NCBI RefSeq assembly: GCF_047948215.1
Contig: NC_134461.1
Location: 86,610,245-86,674,244, forward strand
Length of the DNA: 64,000 nucleotides
Reading direction: 5' to 3'
Origin: Lycorma delicatula
Taxonomy: Eukaryota > Arthropoda > Insecta > Hemiptera > Fulgoridae
Positions within the stretch are counted from its first letter, which is position 1, and the number at the start of each line of letters is the position of its first letter. Shown here piece after piece: positions 12,356-26,238 of the stretch. The notes beneath the pieces were generated by a model that saw only the letters and a program-made list of their open reading frames with translations, made no database searches and was not told the DNA's origin. The position numbers and the translations under genes are program-made.

Positions 12356-13208
12356 TTTTTTTTTGTCCAGTAATTTGGCTAGTTTGAAGCAGCTCTCCAA
12401 GATATCTAGTGCTAGTCGTTTCCTTGCGGTATACCCCTACATCCTACATCCCTAACAATTTGTTTTACATACTCCAAACGTTGCCTGCCTGCACAATTTT
12501 TTCCTTCTACCTGTCCCTCCAATATTAAAGCAACTATTCCAAGATGCCTTGATATGTGGCCTACAAGTCTATCTCTTCTTTTAACAATATTTTTCCAAAT
12601 GCTTCTTTCTTCATCTATTTGTCACAACACCTCTTCTTTTGTCACTTTATGCAACCATCTGATTTTTAACATTCTTCTGTAGCACCACATTTCAAAAATC
12701 TTTTCTTCTCAGGTACTCTTATCATCCAAGTTTCATTTCCATATAAAGCTACATTCCAAACATATACTTTCAAAAATCTTTTCCTGACGTTTAAATTAAT
12801 TTTTGATGTATACAAATTATATTTCTGACTGAAAGCTCGTTTCGCCTGTGCTATTCGGCATTTTATATCGCTCCTACTTCGTCCATCTTTAGTAAATCTA
12901 CTTCCCAAATAAAAAAATTCTTCTACCTCCAATATCTTTTCTCTTCCTATTTTTATATTCAGTGGTCCATCTTCATTATTTCTACTACATTTCATTACTT
13001 TCGTTTTGTTCTTGTGTATTTTCGTGGGATAGTTCTTGCGTAGGATTTCATCCATGCCGTTCATTATTCCTTCTAAATCCTTTTTACTCTCAGCTAGAAT
13101 TACTATATCATCAGCAAATCGTAGCATCTTTATCTTTTCACCTTGTACTGTTACTCCGAATCTAAATTGTTCTTTAACATCATTAACCACCCCTACCAAA
13201 CAAGACAA
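12356..13208 (-). mobile_element. 5'-truncated LINE: reverse transcriptase C-terminal half
   Basis: The main open frame (13208 down to 12666) carries MLRFADDIVILAES, the FADD form of the reverse transcriptase catalytic box, then ILEVEEFFYLGSRFTKDGRS, RIAQAKRAFSQK and VYVWNVALYGNETWM. These are the standard thumb and post-RT blocks of insect endonuclease/RT LINEs. Downstream, in broken frames, come phrases like KIRWLHKVTKEEVL, RRDRLVGH-SRH and LEYVKQIVRDVG. A short A tail on the minus strand (the T run at about 12356-12364) marks the 3' end. The endonuclease and the RT fingers are missing, as expected from incomplete reverse transcription. Confidence 0.8.
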
Positions 13209-16015
13209 TAAAATTGTAGTTTTTATTACTCTGTATAATAATTCAGCTTACAAGAAAATACCATTGTAGAAAAATGAAGACTTATGGAAAAGTAAAAGTG
13301 AATTTTTTTCCCATTACCTATTAAGCTGAACTGACTAAAACTATAGCTAAATACTACTGACTATTAAGTTATCAAGCCCACCAAAATACAAGTGATATTC
13401 AGTACCCAAATGATACCTTTAGTCTGTTCACCACAGGGAACTTGAGCTAATTAAAAATCGCAAACATGATAATTAAACAGACGATATGACTGAAATAGAT
13501 AAATACTTCAAATTTTTTAAAGCTGTTCAACTACTCTCAGAAATCTATTTACTTTTAATAATCTGTTTTAGTTTTTTCACTTAATTTAGATGGGAGTATA
13601 TTTCCTTCCTGATTTGTTTATATGCATTAACTACTCTAAATTTATTTTACATAAGTTCAATTCTTTTAATTCTAGTTTTATATCTTAATTTCTTGAGACA
13701 AGAAGCTAATTTTACTTCCCCACTAAAACATGTTTTACTGTAATTTCGTAAAGGCAATTAATACATCCAAAAAACTATATTGGGAAAAATATGATGATAA
13801 AATCAAAAATTGGGTTTCAGGTTTTCTGCAAATTTTTACATTTTAGTGTCCAACTAGTTCATCTAGACCAAAAAAAAAACATACGTATTATGTGAGTAAG
13901 TATGTGCTGTACTGCTTTTGGCTACATATCTCAGAATTGATCGATCAATTTTTTTTTTTAATTTTTCTGAAATATTTCTGTATATAAGGCATTGATCATA
14001 TTAATTGTTTAAAGTATTATAGAGAAAACTCTAATAAAGCAAATTTGTTACCTACAATGCATGAAAATTAAAACAATTTTTTTTTCAAAAGATCAACCCC
14101 ATCCCTTAAAATTGAAATATAAGTGTTTTGTTCTTTTGCTCTATTTCCCTTCAGTTAAAGCATTTTTCAAAAATGTTTTGAGAGTTTATACTTCATAAAA
14201 AAAGCTATCAAGAAATGTTTACAATTTTTTTTTTTAATTACAGCATAACTGGGTAAGTCATGCAATCATTTTCCAGCTTTTTTCTTATATGTGGTTTAAA
14301 TGATGGATTTCATGTCCACTTTTTGTTTACAATGGGTTCCTTTACAATTTCTTACTGTTTATACACTACTTTGCAATACATGATTACTTTGAAATATTTC
14401 TTTTGTATACATTTATGACAAGTTTTTTTTTTGTAACTGAAATAGAATTGATCAATCTCTACAGTGGTACATTTTGTTTATTTAGAATGTTTCCTGATTA
14501 TTCGCCCTAAAAATCTAAACAGGAGCAGGATGTAAAATAAACATAATTACTCTTACAAAAAGTAACTCTGCAACTCTGACTTCTTGTGATTTACAGGTAT
14601 TACAGACATAAAAAGACCAAGACTGTTTAAGATATGCAATCCAATACTTATATTACTTATAGTTAATTAAAAAATTAAAATACAGTGTAGGTGAATTATT
14701 CGAGTTTGGAGGTAAAAGAGAACTACAACTTAAACGCAAAAAATTCCATATCATCATTAAATCCTCTGACAAGAGTAATATCTTGGAAAAGAGGTCCTGA
14801 ACTAAGGATGAAACATCAATTGTATAAGATTATAATAACCAGATCTTATATAACAGATTTGAGTGCTTATCAAGTTAAACAACAATTAAATTTTTTATAA
14901 GTTCTTTACAAAGTTTCTTTAAAAAACATCGCTATGTAGTGTTCTTATTATGCTTTAGGTTTAATATATGAAATAAAGAAAAGATCAGATAAGATTAACC
15001 TCTCCAGAAAGAAGTATCAACTAAACGTAGGCTCATCAAATCCTATCACCTCTTCCATGATACCAACATATATAACATATGATAATGTCACGCACTACCC
15101 TCATCTCCCAAAATTAGTTAAAATAGATACTAATCTAGATATGACTTCTCAAATAATTATAATCTAATTACAATACACATGAATTAATTCATTAAATCAT
15201 CACAGAGGCTTTGAAGCTTTTACATACAAATAATATGGAAATGTAATTTTGTAGTTTATGAATGCCTGACTGGGATTTGATATTTTTTTTATATTTCTAT
15301 ACAGTTTTAAAACTATTACTTCTTATGTAGAAAAAAAATAATAGAGTTAAGAAAAATATTATGTTACTTTTATTTCTACATGGGTAATTTTTCTATAGTA
15401 AGGTTTCTCCATTCATTTATAGAAAAAAATATAGATATGTATACATACATATACAAAAATTTTTAATTGATATGTTGGTACAGTAAAATTTGGGAGAGAA
15501 TAAAGAACTTCAGGTTTTAAATCTAACAGGTAAAAATAATTAAAATTCATAAAAATAATAGTTGCTACAGGAGTTTGAAATTCATTAAGAATTACTTTCA
15601 AAGATATTTCAATGTTTTTTCCAGTGATATGTTATGTATGTATTTTCAAATACAAGAGTAAAATTTTTGTAACTTCTGAGATATAGCATTCCCCAAATTC
15701 TCTGTACCCACTCATGGGATTATTTTAGAAATTGATAAAATTATTTTTCTAATTTATTATCAACCACACCAAATTTTGCAACATCAAAGTAAATTTGCTG
15801 AAGGGATACAAACCAAAATATTGGAATACACATACATAATTTTATAATAAACATTTAAATATCTGAAAACATCAACATGTAGGATCTGAAAGGAATGTAG
15901 CAAATCTTTGTTACACTAAAGTGGTGGTTGGATATCACCTAACACCTCAATAAATATCTTTACCAAAAATTGAAGAGTTTAAGAAAAGAAAAACAAGTAA
16001 AAGGCAAAGCTTTTT
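13209..16015. other. AT-rich stretch without recognisable gene
   Basis: Only short AT-driven open frames (14691-14900, 15413-15601) are present. No protein family or repeat was recognised. Confidence 0.45.
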
Positions 16016-16175
16016 TTTAAACTTCTGGGACCACCATTAGGTACACTTCAGAGGATGAAATGAATGATTTATAGTGTGTGTGAAAATGCCATGCCTGACT
16101 TGGAACCCGGTATCTCCAGATGAAAGGCCAGATGTGGCGCAGTGGTGCTACCACTTGCACCACAGAGCCCGGAAA
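16016..16175 (-). mobile_element. SINE, head type 1 with tail X, reversed
   Basis: On the minus strand it reads from about 16172 as CCGGGCTCTGTGGTGCAAGT, then GGCCTTTCATCTGGAG and a damaged B-box (GGGTTCCAAG). It continues with GTCAGGCATGGCATTTTCAC and the tail CATTTCATCCTCTGAAG, GTGGTCCCAGAAG and an A run (T run at 16010-16018). The B-box has lost several bases, so this copy should be transcriptionally weak. Confidence 0.7.
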
Positions 16176-18026
16176 AGGCAAAGCTCACAAAAAGTAAACA
16201 ATACTGGATAGTTTTCAATTATATAAGAACCATTCAGACTTAAAACACACATACACATATTTATTTATAAAACAGAAATATAACATATAAAACATATCTG
16301 TCTAAATAAAACAAAAAAAAATATATGCCTAAATAAAATTTATAAATAATGTATTTTCTTTTTCCAAACTTGATTTTAATCATTAGTGTAACTATTAATC
16401 AGAGGCCTGAATACACAGTCATTCTTCTAAAGACAAGGAGCACTACCAAAGCACCTGTTGACTCGGTCCTTATTCTGGTTTCATAACCTTAACATTCAAT
16501 TTGGGAAGCACAGTCCAACTAACATAAAATGTATTATACCCTGCACTGTGTATACACAACAACCACTTGAAAGTAATATTAAAAACAAAACGTCATTACT
16601 CACATATTTTTTTACAAGAAACATTATAACGTATGAGATACTTTATTAGCATTTCTCACTGATGTAAGTAAAAATGGGGTCTATAATTTAACTGCATTTG
16701 TTGATTTTAATGTGGTATCATAATTCTACTTAGACCAATGATATAAACGAGTATAAGAAAAAGTTAATACTACATTTTCCAAAATATTTAATTTATTTAA
16801 CATATTTTAACTCCAGTTCAGAAAGATTTTGTAATAATGTTTAAAAGCTATAATAAAAAATTATAAGAAGACAGTAAATTTTGTTTATTTATTTGAAATA
16901 AAACAATATTTATTTGTAGAAGAACAAAAACCATGTACACTTATCAAGTAAAAACCACTACTTATAAAAGTACCAAAAAGTAAGTGCTAAGCTATAGGAA
17001 ATGTATCCAAAAGTAAACAAACTATTACAATGCGTTCATTAAAATGAAATACTTTCTTATTTTGGACAAACAAATAAATAAAATCTATCAAATAATACTA
17101 CTATCAATTTGAATATATAATTAATTACAGACACAGAATCTACCGCAGAAAACAAAATATAAAGAGAACCACAACCACAACTGTTAAACCACAGACATAT
17201 TTCCTTTAACAAAACATTAGACAATAAAAATTTCAAAAAAATAACTTAACATATAAAGATAATAAATCACCACTTAATTTTAATTATATATTAATAAACT
17301 ATAAAAAATAACAAAAAATACACAGTATTTATTATTTAACAAAATTCACAATAATTTGAAAACGTTAGTCTTTATAAAAAAAAAATTATATTAGTTTAAA
17401 CATACACCCATAAATTATGAAAAGATAATTCAGGACTCCAAACTTCAAATAAAAAATATTCTTAACTATTTTCTTTTCAAGATGTAAAATACTAACTATA
17501 AAATAAACAAAACATACTGTAACTAGATTACTGAAATAAACATATTTTGAAATGCTCTCGAAGCTTAAAAAAGACGATTTTATTTTATTTTTAAATACAT
17601 TCACAAAATACAAAATTAATTTTTTATAATTTAATTCAAACACAATAATAAAAATTTAATTATTTCGTTCCGACAGTATTTTTTTTATCGGAGAGAATAA
17701 TTATTATTTCAGTTTACATTAATATAATGAGCTAATTAAGGAAAATGATAACAAAGATATGTATTAATATCAAATAAGCTTACATTTTTAAACACTGAAG
17801 ATAACTAAGCATCGTTCAATCTAAACAATACGGTGTGGTAAAGTAAGTTCCGAAGTTGAAGTTATATACATGGCTTAAATACAGATAAAGTAAAACAAAG
17901 TTTTCTATACACATTAAGTAAAATAAATACTTTCCAATAAGCATACATAAACACATATTTAAAATATAACTTAATAAAAAATTCGTATTCAGTACTGCAT
18001 TACATAAAATGTTTACGATTTCTTAC
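16176..18026. other. Probable intron of the minus-strand gene, no exon seen
   Basis: Lies immediately 3' (minus sense) of the splice donor at 18026. AT-rich; the long open frame 17386-17643 is rich in Phe/Lys/Tyr/Ile and looks like chance. Confidence 0.35.
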
Positions 18027-18095
18027 CTCTATATCTTCTTTTACTTGTATCCGTTGCCATGGATCGACTGGATCTGCTAATCCAGCAAGAGGCAT
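18027..18095 (-). CDS. Probable first coding exon of an unrecognised gene (23 codons)
   Basis: On the minus strand an ATG at 18095 opens 23 codons beginning MPLAGLADPVDPW and ending KEDIE. The last codon GAG abuts GTAAGA (18026-18021), a strong splice donor in phase 0. The block and its upstream flank (to about 18190) have clearly more CpG and GC than the surroundings, as expected for a promoter-proximal exon. A second reading in another frame starts MATDTSKRRYRG and runs into the intron, so it is less likely. I do not recognise the protein. The next exon was not found to the left; a long first intron or an exon beyond the window would explain this. Transcript evidence would settle it. Confidence 0.4.
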
Positions 18096-18240
18096 ATCTC
18101 GAGAAATGATGTTTTTAGAGAACTTCCAGGAAACGTTTGTTTTTAGTCCACGATCCGTTTTGAACGATCTTACGACCTGCCGTTAATAAAATGGCGATAT
18201 CACACAACACTTGCCTACTGCTGACTGATACATGAATGAG
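18096..18240 (-). promoter_or_regulatory. Likely 5' UTR and promoter of the minus-strand gene
   Basis: CpG-containing stretch directly upstream of the ATG at 18095. No clear TATA box or initiator could be fixed. The open frame 18232-18549 on the plus strand starts within this flank and has no recognisable content. Confidence 0.3.
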
Positions 18241-18721
18241 ATCACCAAAAGCACATACACACGCACATTATCAACACAGCCTTCAATGAAAATGAATTCA
18301 CATCCAACACGGAAACAACCGAAGGTAGGCGACTATCGCCACATCCACAACAACGCTATCTTTTATCTGTTTGTGCAACTTAACCTCATTTGCGGAGCAT
18401 ATTCAAAATTCAAAAACGAAAGGTCTCTGAAATCTCATACGCAAATTTCACACCCAAGAAGAAAGAAAGGAAAAAAAGTTTTCCGAATCATCTACCATTA
18501 TTTGAAATGTAAAAATTATTTTCGTGAATGGTCAGAGATATCTTTGTAACTGTAAATAAATTTATAACTTACTCCTCAAGTCTATAAAAATTGAGAATGA
18601 TAAAGCAATTTAAATATATTTATCCATAACCGATTACAAATTAATTTTTATAATCGAAGAAACACAAAAACCGATAAATTCGATGTTTACCAACCTTCGG
18701 TTGTCGTCATTTTTCTTCTCG

Positions 18722-18761
18722 ATATTTCTCGTCAAACCATTCATGGTTTGACGAGAAATAT
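18722..18761. repeat. Perfect 19-bp palindrome with 2-nt spacer
   Basis: ATATTTCTCGTCAAACCAT (18722-18740) is followed by TC and then its exact reverse complement (18743-18761). Pairing stops cleanly at both ends. It lies about 0.63 kb upstream of the minus-strand start codon. Confidence 0.9.
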
Positions 18762-21700
18762 GTTTTAAATATTTTATATTTGAGTTAAAAACTTAATTGT
18801 ATCTACACCCTGATATAATTGTTTGTAGATTTGTAAGTAAATAATAAATGGTTCACTGATAAACCATATTGAATTGATGATGGTTTGTTGCAGGTGATTC
18901 ATTCTAATAATGATGATTTATTCTGATAATTTAATACTATACTTTTTATCCTATCAATTGGAATACCTAACTGAAGGAATTAAGGCAAATCTGCAGGTAT
19001 CATAATGTTCCAAACTTTGTGAATAAAGTTATAAAAAAAGTGATTTTTTTCAAATTGTAGAAAATGTTTATATATCTACAACTTTTTTTGTCAAGCAACT
19101 GGAGACCGGTGCAGCCAGTCACACATACAGTAATGGTGACAATGGCTGTATTAATTGAGCCACTGCGCTGTATATCATCACATCCCTTAAAAAAATTGAT
19201 ATTCAAGCCATGAAAATGGTTTTTAGATATTTATCTGAAGAGTATTTACAAGTTCAGATCTACTGAATATCTCATTTAGTATATTCGGGATTGGGAAAAT
19301 CTGCAATTATTGTTCAACATTTTTTTTTTTACATTTCTTCACGCCCTTTCAAGGTCGAATTTAAAAAATCTACTACATCGGAATTGCAAAAATTCTTTTT
19401 TTAATGTGCACTTACAATGTAAGAAGAACACGTATACAAATTTTTATGAATTTATCTGCAATAGTAGTTTTTGCTTGGCATTGATTACGAATCACTCATA
19501 CGTTGTTATCTTCAGTTTCAATAGCACAAGCTTACATTGCATTACTAAAAAAATTTAGATTCAAAAAACATGCTACATCACTTCATAGAGAACTATAACT
19601 AAAACAAAACATATTATCAGACAAATATTCACATGAAAAATCCAACAAATTTGATTTAGCTGACATACACAAACTTACAGAGTTTCTCTATAATTTCTTT
19701 CCACATATAGAAAAAAGTGAATTGTTTTTCAATAGTTTATTTAATATTTTTACACATGATACTTTAAAATAGATCTGTTTACAATTCACCAATATCTGCT
19801 AACAGTTTTATCTGTTGCTAAATGTATTTACTTTTTTTCTCTTCCATGTTGAAAGATCAAAGTTGTAAAAACAGTCTCTGAAAGCATTTTTTAAATCAAC
19901 ATTCCTTAATCAGAAATGGAAGATTTTTCTTTGATTCAAAGGAAGTTGTCACAGATTGTTAAGTTTGCATTCCTACTGTCCACTGAAGTTTAGAGCCCTA
20001 CCAATCCACCGCCCTTCAAAATGTTAATTTAAAAAATCCCATACCAACTGAGCATAACAAGTGAATCTTGCTGTAAAATGACAGTTAATTCCATGTTAAT
20101 CAACCAAAGCTGAGAAATAAAATAATTCTCAAGCATGTTATGTTATTAGATAGTGTTAACACTTCTTTCAAAAAAGTACAGTTTATAAGATTTGTTTCAT
20201 ACATTGCCCATATCATTAAATGTAATTGGTAGGCTGCTTTTTTTTTATCTCTCTACCTTTTTTAGTTTCATCGGAATTAAATCATATGTTGACGCATTTT
20301 GGATATACTCCATTTTCAGTATAAAAATTATGACAATCTTAGCAGAAAAAAAATATATATTTTAATAATAATTTTAACCTATTTCCTCATAAAGGTGAGA
20401 ATTTTCTTTCAAATCTATTTTTCAGGTAAGTAGCTCACTCATTGGAGAAAAAGACTGGTTTCCATGATTGAACCGTGGGAAAATACCTTAGAAGAGCTTT
20501 GTAACAAATTTCCCTTAAAGCCATCTGTTGGTTAGAAAAATCATTAACACAAGCAGACTTAAAGATTGTTTAACCTATCTTTTTCTATTATTTTTTTTCA
20601 ATTAGTGTTTAACAAAGAATATTTAGCTACGAGTATGAAGACCTTTTTCTGGTTGACCCCCAGAAGAGATCATAAACAGAATTCTTCAACAATATCAAAG
20701 GTATTCAATTGACTGGAAAGACATCCAGATTGTTTAAAATCAAGAATTGATCTCCTGGAAAAAGATTTTTTCTCACTTCTGGAATGTTATTGATTGAGAA
20801 TCCTTACCAAAATAACTAATCTTTCTATTATGTTTTTATAGATTTCATTTCATACACATAAAACGTATTTATACATAAAACATAAAAACCTTAATTTTAT
20901 GTTGTATAGGATAATTAGAAGAGATATGTATGAATGTCAATTGCAGCAGGTTTTCTGGGAATTGAATGTATCTAAGTTTATAAAACCCTTTGTTTTCTTT
21001 TTACTTTTCATTTTGTTTTTGTACATTCATGTACCCAAACATTAGCAACAAGTCTTTCTTCAACTGAATACTTGCTTGTATCTGTCGTTTTAATTTAGCA
21101 CTGCACAAATCAAAATTTACACTGAAGACCTAGTTATAACATCAAATTCTAACAAACCTGACACTTTGTTGAGTTAATGAAACAGCTGATTAATCTTTAC
21201 AATCAACTGATGACATACAGTGTAACCAACCTGTATGTTATGTCATGGAAAGGGACTTCGTAGCCACTCTGACTGGTTTAGACTGTTATTTATTATGCAT
21301 GACAAATAGAACACAGCTTTTCATAATCATACAAAGAAAAACACTTCATCACTGAGACCACTTTCACAAACTAACTTATTGAAACAAGTCACACATGAAC
21401 AAACAGCAACAACATGAAAATCTTACATACAAACAACAAAGGATGCGAGTTTGACATAATTGAGCATTTTGAAGTATACAAACACAAAAAATAAAAACAT
21501 TTTAAGTGAATAAACATATACACCCATCTTGAACAACAAAGATCATTCAGAATTTAATTTGTTTACTAGCACTATCTATGACAAGTGCTCCCAGCAATAG
21601 TTTCTGAAGAAGCTTAACATAATATTACATCACTTCAGACATGGTAACAGTTATTACAATTTTCCCTGCTTAAAGAGTGTACAACATCAGAATTTTCAAA

Positions 21701-24700
21701 ATGTTTTTGTTTGGATTAATGTTGGTGAAGTTGACTGGTCACTTGAGAACTTAAATGTTATTATTATTTTGAGGTCATATTGACAACTTATGTGCTATGG
21801 ATTATTTTTAACAGTCAAATGGAAGTAAGTTTTGGATTTGATTCTTGGTGATTAAATTATCTGCTAAGAACTATGCTTGACTGGATTAAATGAGACTGAA
21901 AGTAACCTATGTAATCTAGAATACATCAGAATAATAAAGCAATGTTTGTACATTGAGGATAATGAAATAAATAAATTGGATCTTTTACTGACATGTGATG
22001 ATGTAAAATGAATTCTCATGTTTTTACATTAAAACTACTGCAATAATTTTTTTATAACAAACTTGTAACTATTTAAATTTTAAAAGAATTTTAAAACAAG
22101 AAAACAGAGTAAGTCTGAATTTATGTCAGTGTTTTGAAATACTGTATAGTAATTTAAACTTTATTTCTTTATTACTTTAATAATATTATTTTTAAATTTA
22201 AATTTATTAAACCATTTATGAGTTGCATGACCAGTAAATATTTAATGATTATTTAATCTAAAAATGTAGCATTCAGTTGGCATTATTATAAGTTAACACT
22301 TTTTTCTTAGTCTGGGCTACTTTCACATAACATGCTTTTCTTCCTTACATTCATTGTCCTTGACTCTTGAGATTTCATTCTCAAAATTATCCTCAGAGAA
22401 AAAAGCAATTACATTATCTTACCAATTTCACCTCAGTCATTATTGAACTGATGCCAAGAATTTACATAATTTTTGTTTACTTGAAAGCAACAGCCTATTT
22501 TATGAAATATTATAATAATTCTAAAGAATTTGTAGGCCAATCATTTTTTATTGTTTCTCTGCTACATTGATTATTCCAAAAAACATTCTTTCCAGGATCT
22601 GTTAGACAGCTTTTTTATTTTATGCTGGGAAAATGAAATTATGTAAATTGAATCTTTAATGCTGATAAATTTATGCCTTATTTTATGTTTTCAACATATT
22701 AATAATTTTACTTGTAATTAATGATTTTCCTCAATAATTTTTTTTCTTATCCCTGTTAAATTGTTTCTAGTATCCCTTGATGTAAGGAAACATTAGTGAT
22801 ATATCAGTTTTACATGAGATTATTATCCATCATACAATGGAACATTTTGATAAAAATGCTCTTAAAGGCAGTCATTTAATAAAATGTTTTTTTTTCAAAT
22901 GACAGTATTGTCAATAAACCAATCTTTACAATTCGGATGTGCTTTAAATAATACAGTTTTACTGATTTGCTATTTAAAATTAACATTAACTTAAGCTTTT
23001 CAGAAGTATCAGTGTAATCTGCTGTTAAATATCTCTTCTTACTTCTTTTATGTCCCTGGCAAAATTTTCCAGTTTTTCAATAAGTCATTTGTGGCATAAT
23101 TTCAAAATTCAAACTTGTTTTATTGATGTTGTAGACACCTTTGGGTATATAAGCTTTCAGCTTTTATAATTTTTTTAAGATTCATTCTTGAAACCCTTGT
23201 TGGGATTTGTATCACAATTGGCTTTCTCATCAGTACTGTATCTTTCCACCCTTTCAAATCAGTGTTGTTTTTGTTCTATTATAGTTAAATTTGTTTATTT
23301 TTATGACAATCTCTAAAATGTTTTGCTTTTTGAATTGAAGCACAGTTATTCTAAGTTGTATTCATATAATCTGCTAATCTTATGTTGTCATCTACAAAGT
23401 GTTTGACTTTTTCAGTTATTTTTATTTTAATTCAAAAGTTATTTTTTATTTAAATTGAAATATTAGACCAAAACAGAGTATCAAAAAAGGTATAATTAAA
23501 TTGAAAATCTATACCACATAAATTTAAAATCAAACTCGCAAACAAATCTGGCAGTGGGAAGGAGGTCCGTCCTGTGTCCTGAGATGTTCTAGATGACATA
23601 GAACAACTTTATTATAAGTGGACTGAATTTTTTATCTTTCCAGGAATCAATTGAATCAGTAATTTAAAGCATGTGGTTAAACTCTAATCTTTATTACAGG
23701 AACTAGGGCCGCATGTAAATTGTTAATGCAGCTTTTGTATTTCAAGTCTGATATCCTCTTTCTTCAACCCATACTATTTTTTGTTAATTTATTAATTCTT
23801 TAGTATTGATTAGCAATTTTCAGAAAGTTTCTTTTCATATTTAGTAAGCAGAAAGTGAAGTGTTGTGCTCAAACTATAACATTTTTGAATCTTTCAAAGT
23901 GAATATAATATCATTTTTTATAGTTACTTACCTATCCAGAAATTAATTCTCCATGAAAAAATATGTGATGGAAAGACATAGCTTTAAATAATGGCAGAGT
24001 AGTAAAACACAGCAGGCTTCAGATTTGGAAAAAAGAAGTTATTTTTTTAAATATTTAATTCTGGTATTAATATCTGCTGAGAAGATGAAATGTAGTGAAA
24101 TAAAAAATCAACTTCTATAAAGACAAGAACAAACACGTTCTTGACTCACAAACTGTGAGTCCACTGAGTTTCATGAAAATCTTCTGGAATGGTAGCTACA
24201 CACAGTGGTTTTAGATGATCTCGAATTTACTGTAAGATTAATTTACATTGCGATAACCCTAAGAATCTTTATATAATGAAATAGATGAAACTTAAATCAA
24301 AAAGTCATAATTTATGTAGCTGTTGCTCTTATATTTCAATTACATAAGAACTAACAGGTATAAAGATAAAAAAAATATCCAACATCTGCCACTTTAATGT
24401 TATAGAGATGACTCTTCCTATCTTCTAACAAGATAATAAAAATAAATAATAAATAGTCATTATCATTATACTGACACTGAAGAACTATTGTTGAATGATT
24501 TTTTTCTGGTTACTGATTTAGAGTCAACCTTTGGATTTCTCTATATTAATTTCAGTCAAACCTGTCTAAATAAAATATATATGGACAACTGAATATGTAA
24601 ACCCTCTTCATGAATGTCATGGAATATTTGTGCTGAAGTTGATATCTAAATTTTCTGTTTTTGAAGTTTTTAATTAGCAGGATCTAACATGTTGGAAGAA

Positions 24701-24730
24701 GATTATGATGACACTTTAATTATTGTTATT
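18762..24730. other. Intergenic AT-rich DNA, no supported gene
   Basis: Several segments (for example 20400-20850 and 21050-21700) have less extreme base composition and may be old repeats, but no translation matched a family I know. Open frames 19310-19558 and 22367-22570 have no recognisable content. Confidence 0.4.
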
Positions 24731-24732
24731 AT

Positions 24733-24905
24733 GCCGATCTCTGTGGCAGAGTGATAGCTTCTTGGCCTTTTATCTGGAGGTCCAGGATTCAAATCCTGGT
24801 CAGTTATGGCATTTTTCACAAACTACAAAATTCATTATCATCCATCATCAGTAACTGTAAGAGGACATAAGCTTGTTGTTGCTGCACAAATAAATAAAAA
24901 TTACA
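24733..24905 (+). mobile_element. SINE, head type 1 with tail Y
   Basis: Head: GCCGATCTCTGTGGCAGAGT (A-box region) and AGGATTCAAATCCTGGTCAG (B-box GATTCAAATCC), then TTATGGCATTTTTCACA. Tail: GTAACTGTAAGAGGACATAA, GCTTGTTGTTG and a terminal AAATAAATAAAAA. The head matches the SINE at 2548, but the tail matches the copy at 38795. Confidence 0.75.
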
Positions 24906-26236
24906 GCATTTATACATGCTGCACATGTTTAAATATGAAAAATTGTTTTTACATTATATATGGTTTATATAAGATTCAGATTCAGAAAATGCAGTAAATT
25001 ACAGTTTTTTTTACTGTTGATTCATAATTTTTCAAGTAAAAATTGAGAATTTGTGTTGAAATTCTTCATTTGTTTATTTATTTTAAGTTGGTCCTTATGT
25101 TCCTAATGAAGAAGCAGTGAATTTTTTTTAATGTTTTTCTTTTAATTAATTATATCAATTTGCAGATTATCTTCAGTCATCAAGAAGTAGAGAGCAATAT
25201 GGAAATAGTGTTTGTAACTAGACAATAATAATCCATGTATATACAAAAAGAATAAAATATATGGAGATTAAATGTGATTACATTTTGATTTCACTAAATT
25301 CTGAAGGCTTAACAAATTAAAATAATAAAAGAAAAGGAAAAGGAAAGGAATTAAGGGGGAAAGGAAAAATGGTTATTAGGAATTATAAAATGTTGTACAT
25401 GTGTTGTTTATTTAAGTAATGGAGTATAATAGCTGAAGAATACATCTAAAGAATCTGTATAAAACATTTAGTGTACGGTATATCAGACATTATCATAACA
25501 CAATGAAAACAGAAAATTAATAATAAAATCCATGGCTCCAAAGTGAACTGTTTGATATATTTTATGCCAAATTATTTTAATTGGTTGTAATAATTCTGAT
25601 ATTAAATTAATATGTACAGAGAATGTTTTAATAGTTTGATGTGAGTCGTAAATTAAACAAAAAATAACTATTATTATATGAAGGGAGAATAAAACTTTAT
25701 CTGATCCCAGCAGTATTGTCTTAATGCTCATGTAACTCCCATTCAGTTTTATTTCTTTCATAAGGTGTATATGTTACACCATTATCTACTGATTTGGATG
25801 AGCTGAAAACCAGAATCACAACTGCAGTAACTTCTGTAACAGAAGACTGTCTGCAGTGATTTGCAGAAGACAACTTATTGTCTTGATGTCATCCATACAG
25901 CAGTGGAGGGCATGTAGAACATTTATAACTTGGAAGTAAAATTTTAAACATTTGGAATAGTATGTTATTTGTCTTGTAATTTTAACACATTTTTATTATG
26001 ACATACATCTGTTTTGAAATTGAATCATTGGTTTTAATGCATCTGTATATATATTTATATATGCCAACAAGTGAATGGTAGAGTGTGATAATGTAGTTGA
26101 ATAAGTAGTTGTTTTGGTAGCTGTTTCCACACCACCCTTGAGGTACAGTTGGTGCATTCTTTTATAATGTTAACCCCAGTAGGCCTAATGTACTGCTTTA
26201 TTTCTATAAATAGTTGTAAATAAGTGTGTGTATATA
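24906..26236. other. AT-rich DNA without recognisable gene
   Basis: Contains a short purine-rich stretch (25335-25375, AAAAGG repeats). Nothing coding was recognised; the open frame 25483-25761 on the minus strand looks like chance. Confidence 0.4.
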
Positions 26237-26238
26237 TA

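Noticed and set aside
12962..13269. Plus-strand open frames over the 12.4-13.2 kb LINE
   Set aside because: Antisense shadows of the minus-strand reverse transcriptase, whose motifs are unmistakable.
17386..17643. Minus-strand open frame of 85 codons rich in hydrophobic residues
   Set aside because: Phe/Ile/Tyr/Lys richness follows directly from AT-rich DNA; the apparent membrane character is not evidence.
18232..18549. Plus-strand open frame of 105 codons divergent from the minus-strand exon
   Set aside because: Basic, low-information composition, poor conservation clues and no splice or promoter context of its own; left as chance.
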